NCBI GenBank assembly: GCA_025399215.1 | Contig: MU621395.1 | Span: forward strand, 1-20,151 | Source of the DNA: Globomyces pollinis-pini | Lineage: Eukaryota; Chytridiomycota; Chytridiomycetes; Rhizophydiales; Globomycetaceae | DNA: 20,151 bases | Direction of reading: 5' to 3' | Shown here: piece by piece, positions 1 to 11,400 of the stretch | Position numbering within the stretch: the first letter of the stretch is position 1 | Layout: each line of letters begins with the position of its first letter | Position numbers and translations under genes: made by a program | Notes under the pieces: generated by a model | Database searches by the model: none | Seen by the model: only the letters and a program-made list of their open reading frames with translations | What the model was told of the DNA's origin: nothing

Positions 1-147
1 TTTTTGTCCAAGTTAAAAATCGGACCTTGAACAGATAAGCGTACACAAATCCCCATAACTGAATTAAAGGCTCTGAATACAATTCTACTCGTTGATTTTC
101 TACAGTTGTTGAAATGCATGAAGAAATTTGAGCTCTTGGTCATCCAT
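1..147 (-). CDS. Possible 5' part of a minus-strand gene, cut by the left edge (uncertain)
   Basis: Read on the minus strand, an ATG at 147-145 opens a short frame (MDDQELKFLHAFQQL) that stops at a TAG at about 102-100. A second frame is open from about 138 to the window edge and contains VENQRVELYSEPLIQLWGFV (from 103), which looks protein-like, with aromatic and hydrophobic residues. The two frames would join only through a 1-nt shift or an intron I cannot place. Alternatively, a 31-nt GT...AG intron beginning right after the LHAFQQ frame would lead into a third open frame. I do not recognise the protein family. The stretch may be coding with an unseen upstream exon, or it may be chance open frame in the spacer before the F-box gene. 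Confidence 0.22.
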
Positions 148-276
148 GCCGAATCCAATGGATCAACTTTCTATTCGTCACTTTGACAACATTTAATCAA
201 ATTCTGCTACCGTAAACATTTGTAGAAAGTCTGCGTTTTGTGGTATCCAATTCCGTATTTTTCTTTCCAATCTTTG

Positions 277-1908
277 ATGTACATTCTGGATTTGCCACTA
301 GAACTACTAATAAGAACGGCGGATTTCTTGGATTCATTTAGCGCCGTTAATCTTTCATCAAGCTCTAAAGAGTTTTTATCACTCCGAAGACATGTGTTTG
401 TCAAGAAAAGGGTTTTGGTTCTTGAAGATGGTATAAAAGGTGTCTCGCATTTTATCTGGAGTAATATCCAATCTGTTCATATCAAGAATCCAAAGAATAT
501 GTCTGTCATAACTCGACTTTGTAAACGTCTGGAAAAAGTCTCAAATATCAACGAAATCCAAATCAATTATGGTGGAACTCTTAATGTACAATCGTTATCA
601 AATCTTGGTCATATTCAGAAATTAGATTTACATGTGAAATCAGTACGTAATTTATCAGCTTTTTCAAATTTGTACACCTTGAATGACCTGCGTTTGTTAG
701 GTCCTTATCGTATTCCAGATTTATCTGGACTATCATCTCTAATCAATATGAGAAAACTAGTACTTCATCATATCGAATCTGTTAGCCCTCTATCCAGTTT
801 GATCAACCTGGAAGAATTGGACATTTCACAATCGCTGATGGATGACTTTTCACCATTGTCAAATTTAGTCAATCTTCATACAGTGAAACTCAATTACACT
901 GGAATAACCGATGTTTCAGTATTGAAAAACATGAAGAAGTTGAAAGTGTTAGAAATCGACAAGTTTATTTTCGATATTGATTCTCTACCGACACTAGATA
1001 ATTTCAAAGACCTGGTAAGTCTTGTGGAGCTTCATTTGAACGGCAATGGGATCGTTGATATTTCTCCTCTATCGTCTCTGATAAAATTGAAGACATTAAA
1101 ACTAGATCGCAACAGAATTTCTGACATATCCACATTTACTTCATTAGCAAATCTAGCTTGTCTATCTTTATCAAAAAACGCAATAGAAGATGTGACAGTC
1201 CTGTCGAATCTCACTAATCTCGAATACCTGGACTTATCCAAAAATAAGATCAGCAGCTTAACGGGAATAGAAAATTTACAGAATTTAAAGTCTCTTTGTT
1301 TAACCCGAAATAAATTGACTGATATAACACCGTTATCAGGATTAAAAAGATTGGAGTCATTGACAGTTGTTGGGAACCAAATTCAAAACTGTGAAGCAGT
1401 TGCTGGATTGAACCACTTGAAGTTTCTGTCCATGCCTTATAACAAATTATCTGATATATCACCATTGGCGAAGTTGCTGAAGTTGGAAACACTTCGATTG
1501 ACCAACAATCTCATCACTGATATCAGCCCTCTAAAAGATTTGACAAGCATAACAAAATTGTTCTTGGATGAAAATCATATTGATGATGTGACGAAGTTGG
1601 ATGGTGAACCAGTTTCCGTATTGAATAATCTGAAAGTTTTAAATATGTCTTCAAACAAGTTATCAAATATCTCCCCCTTAGCGAAGTTGCTTGACATAGA
1701 AGACCTTAATTTAACTGACAATCTCATCACAGATATTAGCCCGCTAAAAAATTTGACAAGCATAACGTACTTATGCTTGGAGAAAAACCAGATTAGTGAT
1801 GTGTCACACTTGATCAGATTGGAGAAATTGACTACCTTATATTTGGAAGGTAATCCAATCGAAAATCAGAAAGTTTTGGAAGGACTTCACGCAAAGATAC
1901 ATTTTTAA
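277..1908 (+). CDS. F-box / leucine-rich-repeat protein (SDS22-like LRRs)
   Basis: Intronless 543-residue protein. I start at the ATG at 277; the frame is open upstream but has no earlier ATG, and this start puts an F-box-like segment (LDLPLELLIRTADFLD) at the N-terminus, residues 4-19. From about residue 90 to the end there are about 20 leucine-rich repeats of mostly 22 residues, of the type LxxLxLxxNxIxDISPLxxL, which is the SDS22/internalin-like short class. Known F-box LRR proteins act as substrate receptors of SCF ubiquitin ligases: the F-box binds Skp1 and the LRR arc binds the target. That role is inferred here from architecture alone. Repeats 14-16 and 17-19 are a visible internal duplication. 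No signal peptide or membrane segment is seen. Alternative: a structural LRR protein whose F-box match is weak. The upstream 5' end is not certain, because introns here are very short and easily missed. Confidence 0.82.
   Translation: MYILDLPLELLIRTADFLDSFSAVNLSSSSKEFLSLRRHVFVKKRVLVLEDGIKGVSHFIWSNIQSVHIKNPKNMSVITRLCKRLEKVSNINEIQINYGGTLNVQSLSNLGHIQKLDLHVKSVRNLSAFSNLYTLNDLRLLGPYRIPDLSGLSSLINMRKLVLHHIESVSPLSSLINLEELDISQSLMDDFSPLSNLVNLHTVKLNYTGITDVSVLKNMKKLKVLEIDKFIFDIDSLPTLDNFKDLVSLVELHLNGNGIVDISPLSSLIKLKTLKLDRNRISDISTFTSLANLACLSLSKNAIEDVTVLSNLTNLEYLDLSKNKISSLTGIENLQNLKSLCLTRNKLTDITPLSGLKRLESLTVVGNQIQNCEAVAGLNHLKFLSMPYNKLSDISPLAKLLKLETLRLTNNLITDISPLKDLTSITKLFLDENHIDDVTKLDGEPVSVLNNLKVLNMSSNKLSNISPLAKLLDIEDLNLTDNLITDISPLKNLTSITYLCLEKNQISDVSHLIRLEKLTTLYLEGNPIENQKVLEGLHAKIHF
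1441..1803 (+). repeat. Internal duplication of three LRR units in the F-box/LRR gene
   Basis: The 150-bp block at 1441-1590 (residues 389-438) is closely repeated at 1654-1803 (residues 460-509), an offset of 213 bp or 71 codons. Shared peptides include ISPLAKLL, NLITDISPLK and LTSIT. Long nucleotide matches such as gcgaagttgct and tttgacaagcataac show that the copying is visible at DNA level, so it is younger than the other repeats. The unit copied is three LRRs, the third of which carries a five-residue insertion in the first copy. Confidence 0.85.
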
Positions 1909-2485
1909 TATTGCAAGTATTTCTAGATGATCTTTGACTAATAGTTTTTTTTCAATATAAAACTTTAGTAGTAGTTTAAAAAACTAACTGTAATTTTTGA
2001 TATGGTCCAAATCAATGGTTTGTATGCAATTGGGCGGAACACTTTGTATTACAAGAATGATTATTTTTCAACTCAATGCTTTTTTTGAATTTGTTTGGTT
2101 TGAATCATAGTAAGACAAATTTCACCCAAGATTAACTTGAATGAAAAGTGATTGATGATTTGCATTTTTAAACTATTAACCACACCAGCTTCTCTAGCGC
2201 ACTAATTTGAACATAACAGCAGATTTTCGAATTAAAAATTGAATGAATGAATAATTATTAATTCATTATGAATTATCCCTTGGTTTGGTTTATTGTTGAC
2301 GAAAATCGATTTACAGATGATTCACAACAATGACTATATAACATTACACATATCATCGTCCCAGCTGAATAGCCATTATAGGAAGGCTACATATAGGGTG
2401 TCATTTTATTTGATTTATTCATCTGAATATTTAAGTCGCGTAAACAAACAAAATCTTCAATTTTTTTGCTTAATATACAAGCAAT
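1909..2485. other. Intergenic spacer, no gene seen
   Basis: 577 bp of AT-rich sequence between the F-box/LRR stop and the dynein start. Open frames in it are short and do not look like protein. The only structure I see is a 7-bp inverted repeat with an 8-nt loop (2246-2252 and 2261-2267) and a TATA-like stretch at 2335. It probably holds the 3' end of the LRR transcript and the dynein promoter. Confidence 0.6.
2335..2341 (+). promoter_or_regulatory. TATA-like element upstream of the dynein gene
   Basis: TATATAA lies 145 bp upstream of the dynein ATG at 2486. In DNA this AT-rich such a motif occurs often by chance, so this is only a candidate. Confidence 0.22.
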
Positions 2486-5400
2486 ATGTCTGATCAACCA
2501 ATCGAACAAAGCGAAATACTAAAAGAAGTCATTCAAGAGGTAGTAGAACCTAATGAAGTCATCGTTGAAGAAAATGAAACAGTTGAACAAATACACGATG
2601 ATTCGGTTGAAACTAGTCAACCTGAAATATCCGAAAATGATCAAGTACAAGCAAATGAAACGGAACCTGTGATTGAAGAACAGGTGATTGAACCTATTGT
2701 TCAGCAACAAGTATTCGATTATGATAAACTTTACGAACGGTTTAAATCATCAGTAGCTATAAAGAATTTTGATGAATCGGCGTTGACAGATGATCATATG
2801 GTATTGATTCATGATTTTTTGACATCACCACAATCTCGAAAACTTATCATGTATGTTGATACGAATCAAGAACCACCCTTGTTATGTGTTCAAACATCTT
2901 TACCATCTCAAGCATTTGATGAAATGGCTTTTTTTATTCGCGAATCCGATGCTGATGGTGATAGCCTCAATGAGCACAACTATGGTTTTGTTTTTGTTTG
3001 CTGACCTTAGAACATAAAGTACAATATGGAAAATTAACTAAAAATATTCTCCAAAGTTTGTTGAAGTTGATGACTCAAGTGTATGTCCCTATTTTTTTGG
3101 GAAATAAGAAATGGCCAGACAGTGTTCGAAAAGAATTTAACAATCAGCTACATAAATTTATGGTACCAACAATATCTTATAACCATTAGGCTTTCTTAAC
3201 CGATACAACTTATCAAGTAAAAGGTCATACAGTTTTGTATGTACCTGAAGGACATCATATAGTTGTTGAAGATGCTGCGAGAGCCAAGGATGTTGTTCAA
3301 AGATTGGAAGCATTGTTAGTGCATTGGACTCGTCAGATCAAAGAGGTGATCAACACTCAACATACATCGGAATCAAGTGAAAATTCTGGTCCTTTGGAAG
3401 AAATTCAATTTTGGAGAAGTCGATGTGATGATTTGTCTGGTATTAGTGATCAAATCAATCGCAAAGAAGTACAGACTATCATTGAAGTGTTAACTATTGC
3501 GAAATCATCTTTCCTAGAGCAATTTTTGAGACTTTCTCATCTGATTAAAGAAGGAACGATCGAAGCCCAAGAGAATTTGAAATTTCTTTCCACGTTAACC
3601 TTGAATTGCCGTGCTCTGTATCAAGCAGAACCTAAAGACATTGTAAAGATTTTGCCAAATTTATTACGATCTGTTCGTTTGATTTGGGCAAATTCACAAC
3701 ATTACAATACTAAAGAAAGATTAACGGGTTTATTACGAAAGATATCAAACGAAATTATTCGTAGATGTTGTGCAAAAATATCATTGGTATACTATTATAA
3801 ACTTATGTTGTAGGATGAAATTTTTCATGGTGATGTACAAAACAGTATTATCAGTATCCAAGATTCAATCAACTGTGGTGAATCTTGGAAAACTATTTAT
3901 AAAAAAACATGTGTTCATGTTGCAAAGTTTACAAAGAACGTTTGGGATTTTGATCAATCATCTATTTTTGCTCAAATCGATGCATTTGTGAGACGTTGCC
4001 GTGATTTACTTGAAGTCTGCGAAGGTCAAATTCAATTCGCTCGAAAAACGACCGAAGGAAAGAAAACGCCAATTCCATACTTTGGTGGATCAAGAGGCCC
4101 AGAAATCGCCAAGAGGTTTACCATATTTTATATTAAGTGATATTAGTCTGGAAGATATTGAAGACGCATTTGAGAAACACATTTCAACTCTTTGGCAAAT
4201 TCGTAAGCATATTTTAGATGTTAAAGCTACTCGGTGGCACGACGACTACAATAACTTCAAACAAGGTGTGAAAGATTTGGAAGTAATGATGCAAAACGTT
4301 ATTATTTCGGCTTTTGATGATTGTAACACTATTGAAGGCGCTGTTGAACTACTGGACATATTTCATCATTTGGCCAAACGTGATGCAATTAAACGAACGG
4401 TGGAAAAGAAAACAGCTGATGTATATCAACTATTATTGCAAGAATTTAATACTGTGAAAATCGAATTTGAAACCAATCGTAAAACGCCGTTGATTTTAAG
4501 AAGTCAACCTGACTTTGCTGGGTCTGCATATTGGGCCAAATCATTACTGCTTCGAATTCAAGCATCTATGTCAGTTCTGTCTAACGCCTACTACCTTCCT
4601 TCGACCAGTCTAACTGCTGAAGCGAAGACGCAATATGACTTACTCGCATCTTCAATTGAAGAGTACATATCGAAAACTCATTCTGATTGGGTTAATGGAA
4701 TATCCACCGATTTATCGGAAAAGCTTGATGATGTATTGTTGGTTCGAAAACCAGGAGATATGTTGCAGTTGAAGTTTGATAAAGATTTACTAAGCTTATT
4801 CTCTGAAATCGGTTACTTCCAAAAACTTAAATGTGATATTCCATTCCATGTACAAGAAGTCTACGGAAAGAAGGAAGAGTTGCGAATACTTCGAGAAAAT
4901 GTTCTATTGGTCGTTCGAGACTATAATAACATTTGTGAAACGCTATCTCGATTAGAGCACAATCTTTTTAAGGAGAGAATCAGATTTTTGGACCGAAAAA
5001 TCAATCCGGGTCTAACATCTTTAACTTGGTAATTACATTATTAATCTGACTTAAAGGGATTCAAAAGGAATAACCGATTTTTATATCAAAGAGTGCAGAA
5101 GACATATTACTGATGTACAGAAGATTGTAAATGAATTTTTACAATGTGATACTTCAATTCAAAATACATGTGTGACAATATCTCAATCATTGTTATGGCA
5201 AATTGAGAACAAGAAGATTTATGATTTGGAGACCTTTGAATCAAGCCAACTCCAGCATCATCAACATGTTCGAACAAAGTTGTCTGAATGCTATGAGAGT
5301 ATTTACCAGACTCTCACAGCTACATTCGAAATATTTAAGAATGATGGTAAAGAGGTTTACAACCAATGGGTCAAGTACATTGAGGCTATTGACGGAAAAA

Positions 5401-8400
5401 TTGAACAATCGTTGAGAGTAACAGTGAAACGTTCGTTATCAGAAATTTCAAAAGCTATAAACGGTGAAGGCAAAAACAGAGAAGGAGGTGGAGAAGTTCA
5501 TCCATTACTGAAAGTGAATGTCGTTTTAGAAAGTCAGAAAGTCGATTTTAACCCTACCTTTTCCAAATTGCAAGAATCAGTGAACAAAATTGCGAGAGAG
5601 ATGATTTCAACAGTTGCAGTTATACCAAGACTTTCTCAGAAGCTGACTCCTGACTATAGCACTGTCACGTCAAGATTTTATGACATTATAGCTGCTGAAG
5701 ATGATGTTCTTAAAATTTTTGTTCATATCCAAACAGGGATGTCTAACAATTCTATTAAATGTCAAGCCTATTTAAAGAATTGGGACTCATATAGAGAAAT
5801 TTGGGAAATTAATAAGGATGCGTTTATAAGAAGATATGCGAAACTCAAGCCAGCACTTTCCACTTATGATGCAGATATCAATCGTTATAATGAAGTTGCA
5901 AATAACGCTCAAAAGGAAGAAACATTGACTAATATCAATTTCACTAGACTTGATTGTACAATGTTGAAACATTCCATAGTGTCCCACTGTAGTTCATGGC
6001 AAGCAAAATTGACCACTCTCTTGAATCAAAATGCATTAACTGAACTTACGACACTTTTAGATATGTTCAGTAAAACATCTGAAAAATTGCGTTCCCCACC
6101 GAAGGATTTAGATCAGTTAAGTGAGGGTCTAGGCTTGCTACAACAGCTACAGGGCGATGTTTCAAAGATTGAAGGTCAATTTCAACCTATTCGTGAAATG
6201 TATGAAATTTTAGACAAATACGAAGTTCCAGTGAAAGAATCGGAAAAGGTAAAATTGGAATCATTGCTGCCATCCTGGGTGAAATTTCAGGAAACTATGA
6301 CGTTTGCTGATAAACAACTTCATGAATCCAAATCCAAATTCAAGGCAGAACTGTTAAATGCGTCTGACGAGTTTTCCAGAACCATTGCAAATATTAAAGA
6401 TGACTTTAATACAAAAGGACCATTTAATGCTTCTATCGGTGTTGAAAAAGCATTAAAGAGTATTACGGAATATAAGAAAATGCTGACCAACGCTGGGAAC
6501 CAAGAAAAAAATTTAAAGAAAGGTTTGGCGGTGTTTAAAATCGAGTATTCTCCTTCAAAAGATATGGAGAACGTCTCCAATGACATTGAATCATTACTTC
6601 AAGTCTGGACTGGAATGCAAGAGTGGAATAACAATTATCTGGCCTGGAAAACAAAGCACTTTTTAGCGTTAGATGGTACAGAATTAGAAGAAACTGTTCA
6701 AAAGTATTTGAAGAAACTTACAAAAATGGGCAAAGAGGTTAAGGACTGGGATGTGTTTACCAACTTGAAAGACAAAGTCAATCAAACAAAAAGGACTATT
6801 CCTTTACTGCTAGACCTCCGCAATCCAGCAATGCGAGAAAGGCATTGGAATCAGATTATGGACGAAATTGGAAAAACGTTCACTACTGGTGGAAGTGATT
6901 TTACATTAGACAAGATTTTCGAGTTGGGATTAGATCAACATACCGAGAGTATTTCCGCTCTTAGTGTAGCAGCTACAAAAGAACTGTCTATTGAACAAGG
7001 CCTGAAAGATATTACTGATGCTTGGGGAATCTTAGACATTGATATTGTTCCCTACAAAGAAGAAAAAGGTTATTATAAAATCAAATCAACCGATCCAGTA
7101 TTTGAACTACTTGAAGACAATCAAGTTACTTTATCCACAATGAAAGCATCCAAGTTTTTCAAATCGTTCGAGTCTCAAGTTGATCAGTGGGAAAGAAGTC
7201 TTTCCCTTGTAGTGGAAGTTATTGAAACGCTCTTGATGGTTCAAAGGCAGTGGATGTATTTGGAAAATATTTTTGTTGGAACAGAAGATATTAGAAAACA
7301 ATTACCTAAAGAGTCAGCAGTGTTTGACCAAGTGAACCTAGGATTCAAAAAAATAATGAACCAAATCTTAAAAGAAAAAAATGTCCTGAAAATAGCCCAT
7401 ACAGTTGGACTACTTGAACAACTTCTTGAAATGAATGGCCAATTAGAAAAAATACAAAAATCATTGGATATGTATCTTGAAACAAAACGACAAGCATTCC
7501 CTCGTTTCTACTTCTTGTCAAACGATGATTTACTTGAAATATTGGGTCAAGCAAAAGATCCGAACTCAGTTCAACCTCATCTTAAGAAATGCTTCGACAA
7601 TCTTCATAAATTAGAATTGAATTTGGCAGGAGTTGATGGTAGACGTCACAATGAAGCTATTGGTATGCATTCTGGTGATGGAGAGTACGTGCCTTTTGCA
7701 GCACCTGTAATTGTAGAAGGTATCAATTTAAAAAATTTATTATGTAGGCCCGGTTGAAGTTTGGTTGATTGATATTGAAAACATGATGATCACCACTTTA
7801 CGAAAGTTGCTTGGTGGATGTCTTTCTAATCTAAAGAAGGCTAAGAAAGACAAATGGTTAAAAGATTGGGCTGGAATGCTGTTAATATGTGCCGGGCTAA
7901 TTCAGTGGACCACTGATTGTACTAAAGGACTACTAGAGATGGAGAAAGGTGAAAAGGGTGCCATGAAAACCTTACGAAAAAAACAGATTTCTTCCCTGAA
8001 GAAGTTCGCTGATTTAGTGAAATTACCAATTAGCAAAGTTGACCGAAAAAAGTTGATCGCTCTTATTACAATTGAAGTTCATTCCAGAGATGTAATTGAT
8101 AAGGTTAAATATTTTTGTTTCACTAAACTATTAGATGGTGAAAAGCAATTGCTCGAACGTGAATGCATTTGAGTGGTTGAGTCAACTTCGATTTTACTGG
8201 GAAAGAGGTTCAAAAGATGACGATGACTGCTTTATTAAGCAAATAAACACTCATTTCCGCTATGGATACGAGTATTTAGGAAATAGTGGTCGTTTAGTCA
8301 TTACTCCTTTAACCGACAGATGTTATATGACACTAACTACAGCTTTGCATCTTTTCCGTGGTGGAAGTCCACAAGGTAAATAATCAAATTTTTGATAGTG

Positions 8401-11400
8401 GTAGGTCCTGCAGGAACTGGTAAGACAGAAACGGTAAAAGATTTGGGAAAAGGTCTTGGAAAATATGTTATTGTTTTTAACTGTTCTGATGCTCTTGATT
8501 ATAAATCTATTGGTAGGATGTTCAGTGGTCTTGTGCAAACTGGTGCATGGGGTTGTTTTGATGAATTTAATCGAATTGATATTGAAGTACTTAGTGTCGT
8601 TGCCCTTCAAATATCATGTAATTTTAATTGTTTATTAATATGTAGGTATTCTCACAGCCATTTCAAGAAATGTCTCCCACTTCGTTTTCGAAGGGAAAGA
8701 AATCAAGTTAAACACATCCACAGGAATATTCATCACTATGAATCCTGGTTATGCGGGAAGAGTTGAACTACCTGATAATTTAAAATCATTGTTTCGACCT
8801 GTATCAATGATGGTACCAGATTCAGCGTTGATTGCTGAAATTATGTTATTCGCAGAGGGTTTCTCGAATACTCGAATCTTGGCCAAAAAAGTAGACACTC
8901 TATATAAGCTATCGATCCAACAGCTTTCGAAGCAAGACCATTACGACTTTGGGCTACGTGCAATGACTACTTGTTTAAGAAGTGCAGGTGCGAGAAAACG
9001 ACTGGACAATACGGTTCCAGATGATGTGGTACTCTTTATGGCAATGAGGGACAACAATATACCAAAGCTGACTGCTGAGGATGTGCCACTATTTAACTCA
9101 ATATTAAGTGATCTATTCCCTGGAGTAGAGGCAATTGTGTTTGACTATACTACTATGACAGCAGCAATTACAGAAGAAATGAAGCTTGCAAACATCCAAC
9201 CCGTTGACATTACATACGTAAAAATCTTGCAATTGTATGAAACCAAATGCAGTCGTCACGGGGTGATGATTGTTGGTGAGACTGGTTCTGGAAAGTCAAC
9301 ATCTTGGAAGCTTTTGCAATCTACGCTTAACAGATTAGCAAAAGCGCTTCCCGATCAATTTGTACCAGCCAAAGTCTTCACACTGAATCCTAAGGCATTA
9401 TCATTAACAGAACTCTATGGAGAATTTAATCTTCAAACAAATGAATGGACTGACGGAGTTTTATCAACTGTAATGCGAAATGCTTGTTCTGACGACAAAA
9501 AAGATCAAAAGTGGATTGTATTAGATGGTCCGGTAGATACACTATGGATTGAATCAATGAATACGGTGTTAGATGACAATAAGGTATTAACATTAATCAA
9601 TGGAGAGCGAATTGCATTACCGGAGCAGGTATCACTTCTATTTGAGGTTGAAAATTTATCTACCGCTTCGCCAGCAACCGTTAGTAGATGTGGTATGATC
9701 TACACTGACTATCAAAACTTGGGTTGGAGACCATATCTAGATTCCTGGATTTCAGTCAGAGAAGATAAGGCTTCAATTGAATATATTAGAAGGTTATCAG
9801 ACAAATACTTACCGCAACTCTTGGAATTCAGAAGAACTTGCTGTCAATTTGTTCCTGTGCCAGAATCAGCGGCAATACGATCATTTTGCACATTATTTGA
9901 TGCAGTTGCAACTCTAGAGAATGGTGTTAATGTTAATGAAACGGAAACATATGGCCGTATGATAGAACTATGGTTCCTTTTTGCATTAATTTGGTCTTTA
10001 GGTGGTTCTTTGACAAATGAAAGTCGACGAAAGTTTGATTCATTTTTAAGAGAAATTGAAGGTCAATTTCCAAGCAAAGATACTGTTTTTGAATACAATG
10101 TAGACAAATTGAACAAAGGTTGGGTGCCTTGGGAAGACAAGCTTCCTACCAGTTGGAGATATTCTAACACTATTCCATATTATAAGATTTTTGTTCCTAC
10201 AGTTGACACCATCAGAAATGAATTTATTTTCCGCTCTTTAATTAACAAGCGCAAGCCAGTGCTTTTGGTGGGAGATGTTGGGACGGGGAAAACTGCGCTT
10301 GTGCATAATTCTATATTCTCCCCTGATTCAAATTTCAATATCTTATTGATTAACATGTCGGCACAAACATCTGCAGTTGCTGTTCAAAATATCATTGAGG
10401 GTAAATTGGAAAAGCGAACGAAAAATGTATATGTACCAGTTGGAGGAAAGTCAATGCTCACCTTCATTGATGATTTTAACATGCCAATGAAGGACACTTT
10501 TGGATCTCAACCCCCACTTGAATTTATCAAGCATTATATGGAATATGGATTTGCATATGATAGACTGAAGCAGGGTGTTAAATTTTTCAACGACATTTTT
10601 ATAGCTGCTGCAATGGGACCTCCTGGTGGAGGAAGAAACGTTATCAGTCCTAGAATTCAAGCCAAATTTAATGTACTCAATATGACATTCCCAAACGAAG
10701 TTTCAATCAATCGCATCTTTTCAACGATTCTCAATCAAAAACTACAAGATTTCGAAGAAGATGTCAAAGCTCTTGGAGATATTATCACTCCTGCTACAAT
10801 TGAGATTTTTAACTTGGTAGTCGCAAATCTATTACCTACCCCGGCGCGAATCCACTATCTATTTAATCTACGTGACATCTCAAAGGTGTTTCAAGGAATT
10901 ATGCGAGCTAACAAAGAATACTATGATACCAGAGATACGATGATCAAGCTCTGGATTCATGAACTTTCTCGTGTATTTGGAGATCGATTAATTGATAAGC
11001 ATGATCGCGATTACTTCAAGAAATTAATCGATGATAAATTGATTTCTCATTTCAGCACATCTGTTATTGAATTAGGAATCAAGAATAAGTTTCCTCTCTT
11101 TGGAGATTTTATGGCTATTGGTGTTTCAGACAACCCTCACTATGAGGAAATGGTTAGCCCAGAAAAATTGAAAAACTTTGTTGAAGAAAAACTACTGGAA
11201 TATAATAGTGAACCTGGATTTGTACAAGTAGACCTAGTTCTCTTTTATGATGCAATCGAGCACATCTGCAGAATTACCAGAGTTCTCCGGCAACCAAACG
11301 GTAATGTATTCTTAATTGGAGTGGGAGGCAGTGGAAGACAATCCTTAACAAGATTGGCCTCATATTTGGTGGAAACCAACGTGTTTCAGATAAAGATTTC

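Noticed and set aside
2293..2493. Short plus-strand open frame before the dynein gene
   Set aside because: Composition is non-protein-like and it overlaps the dynein start in another frame.
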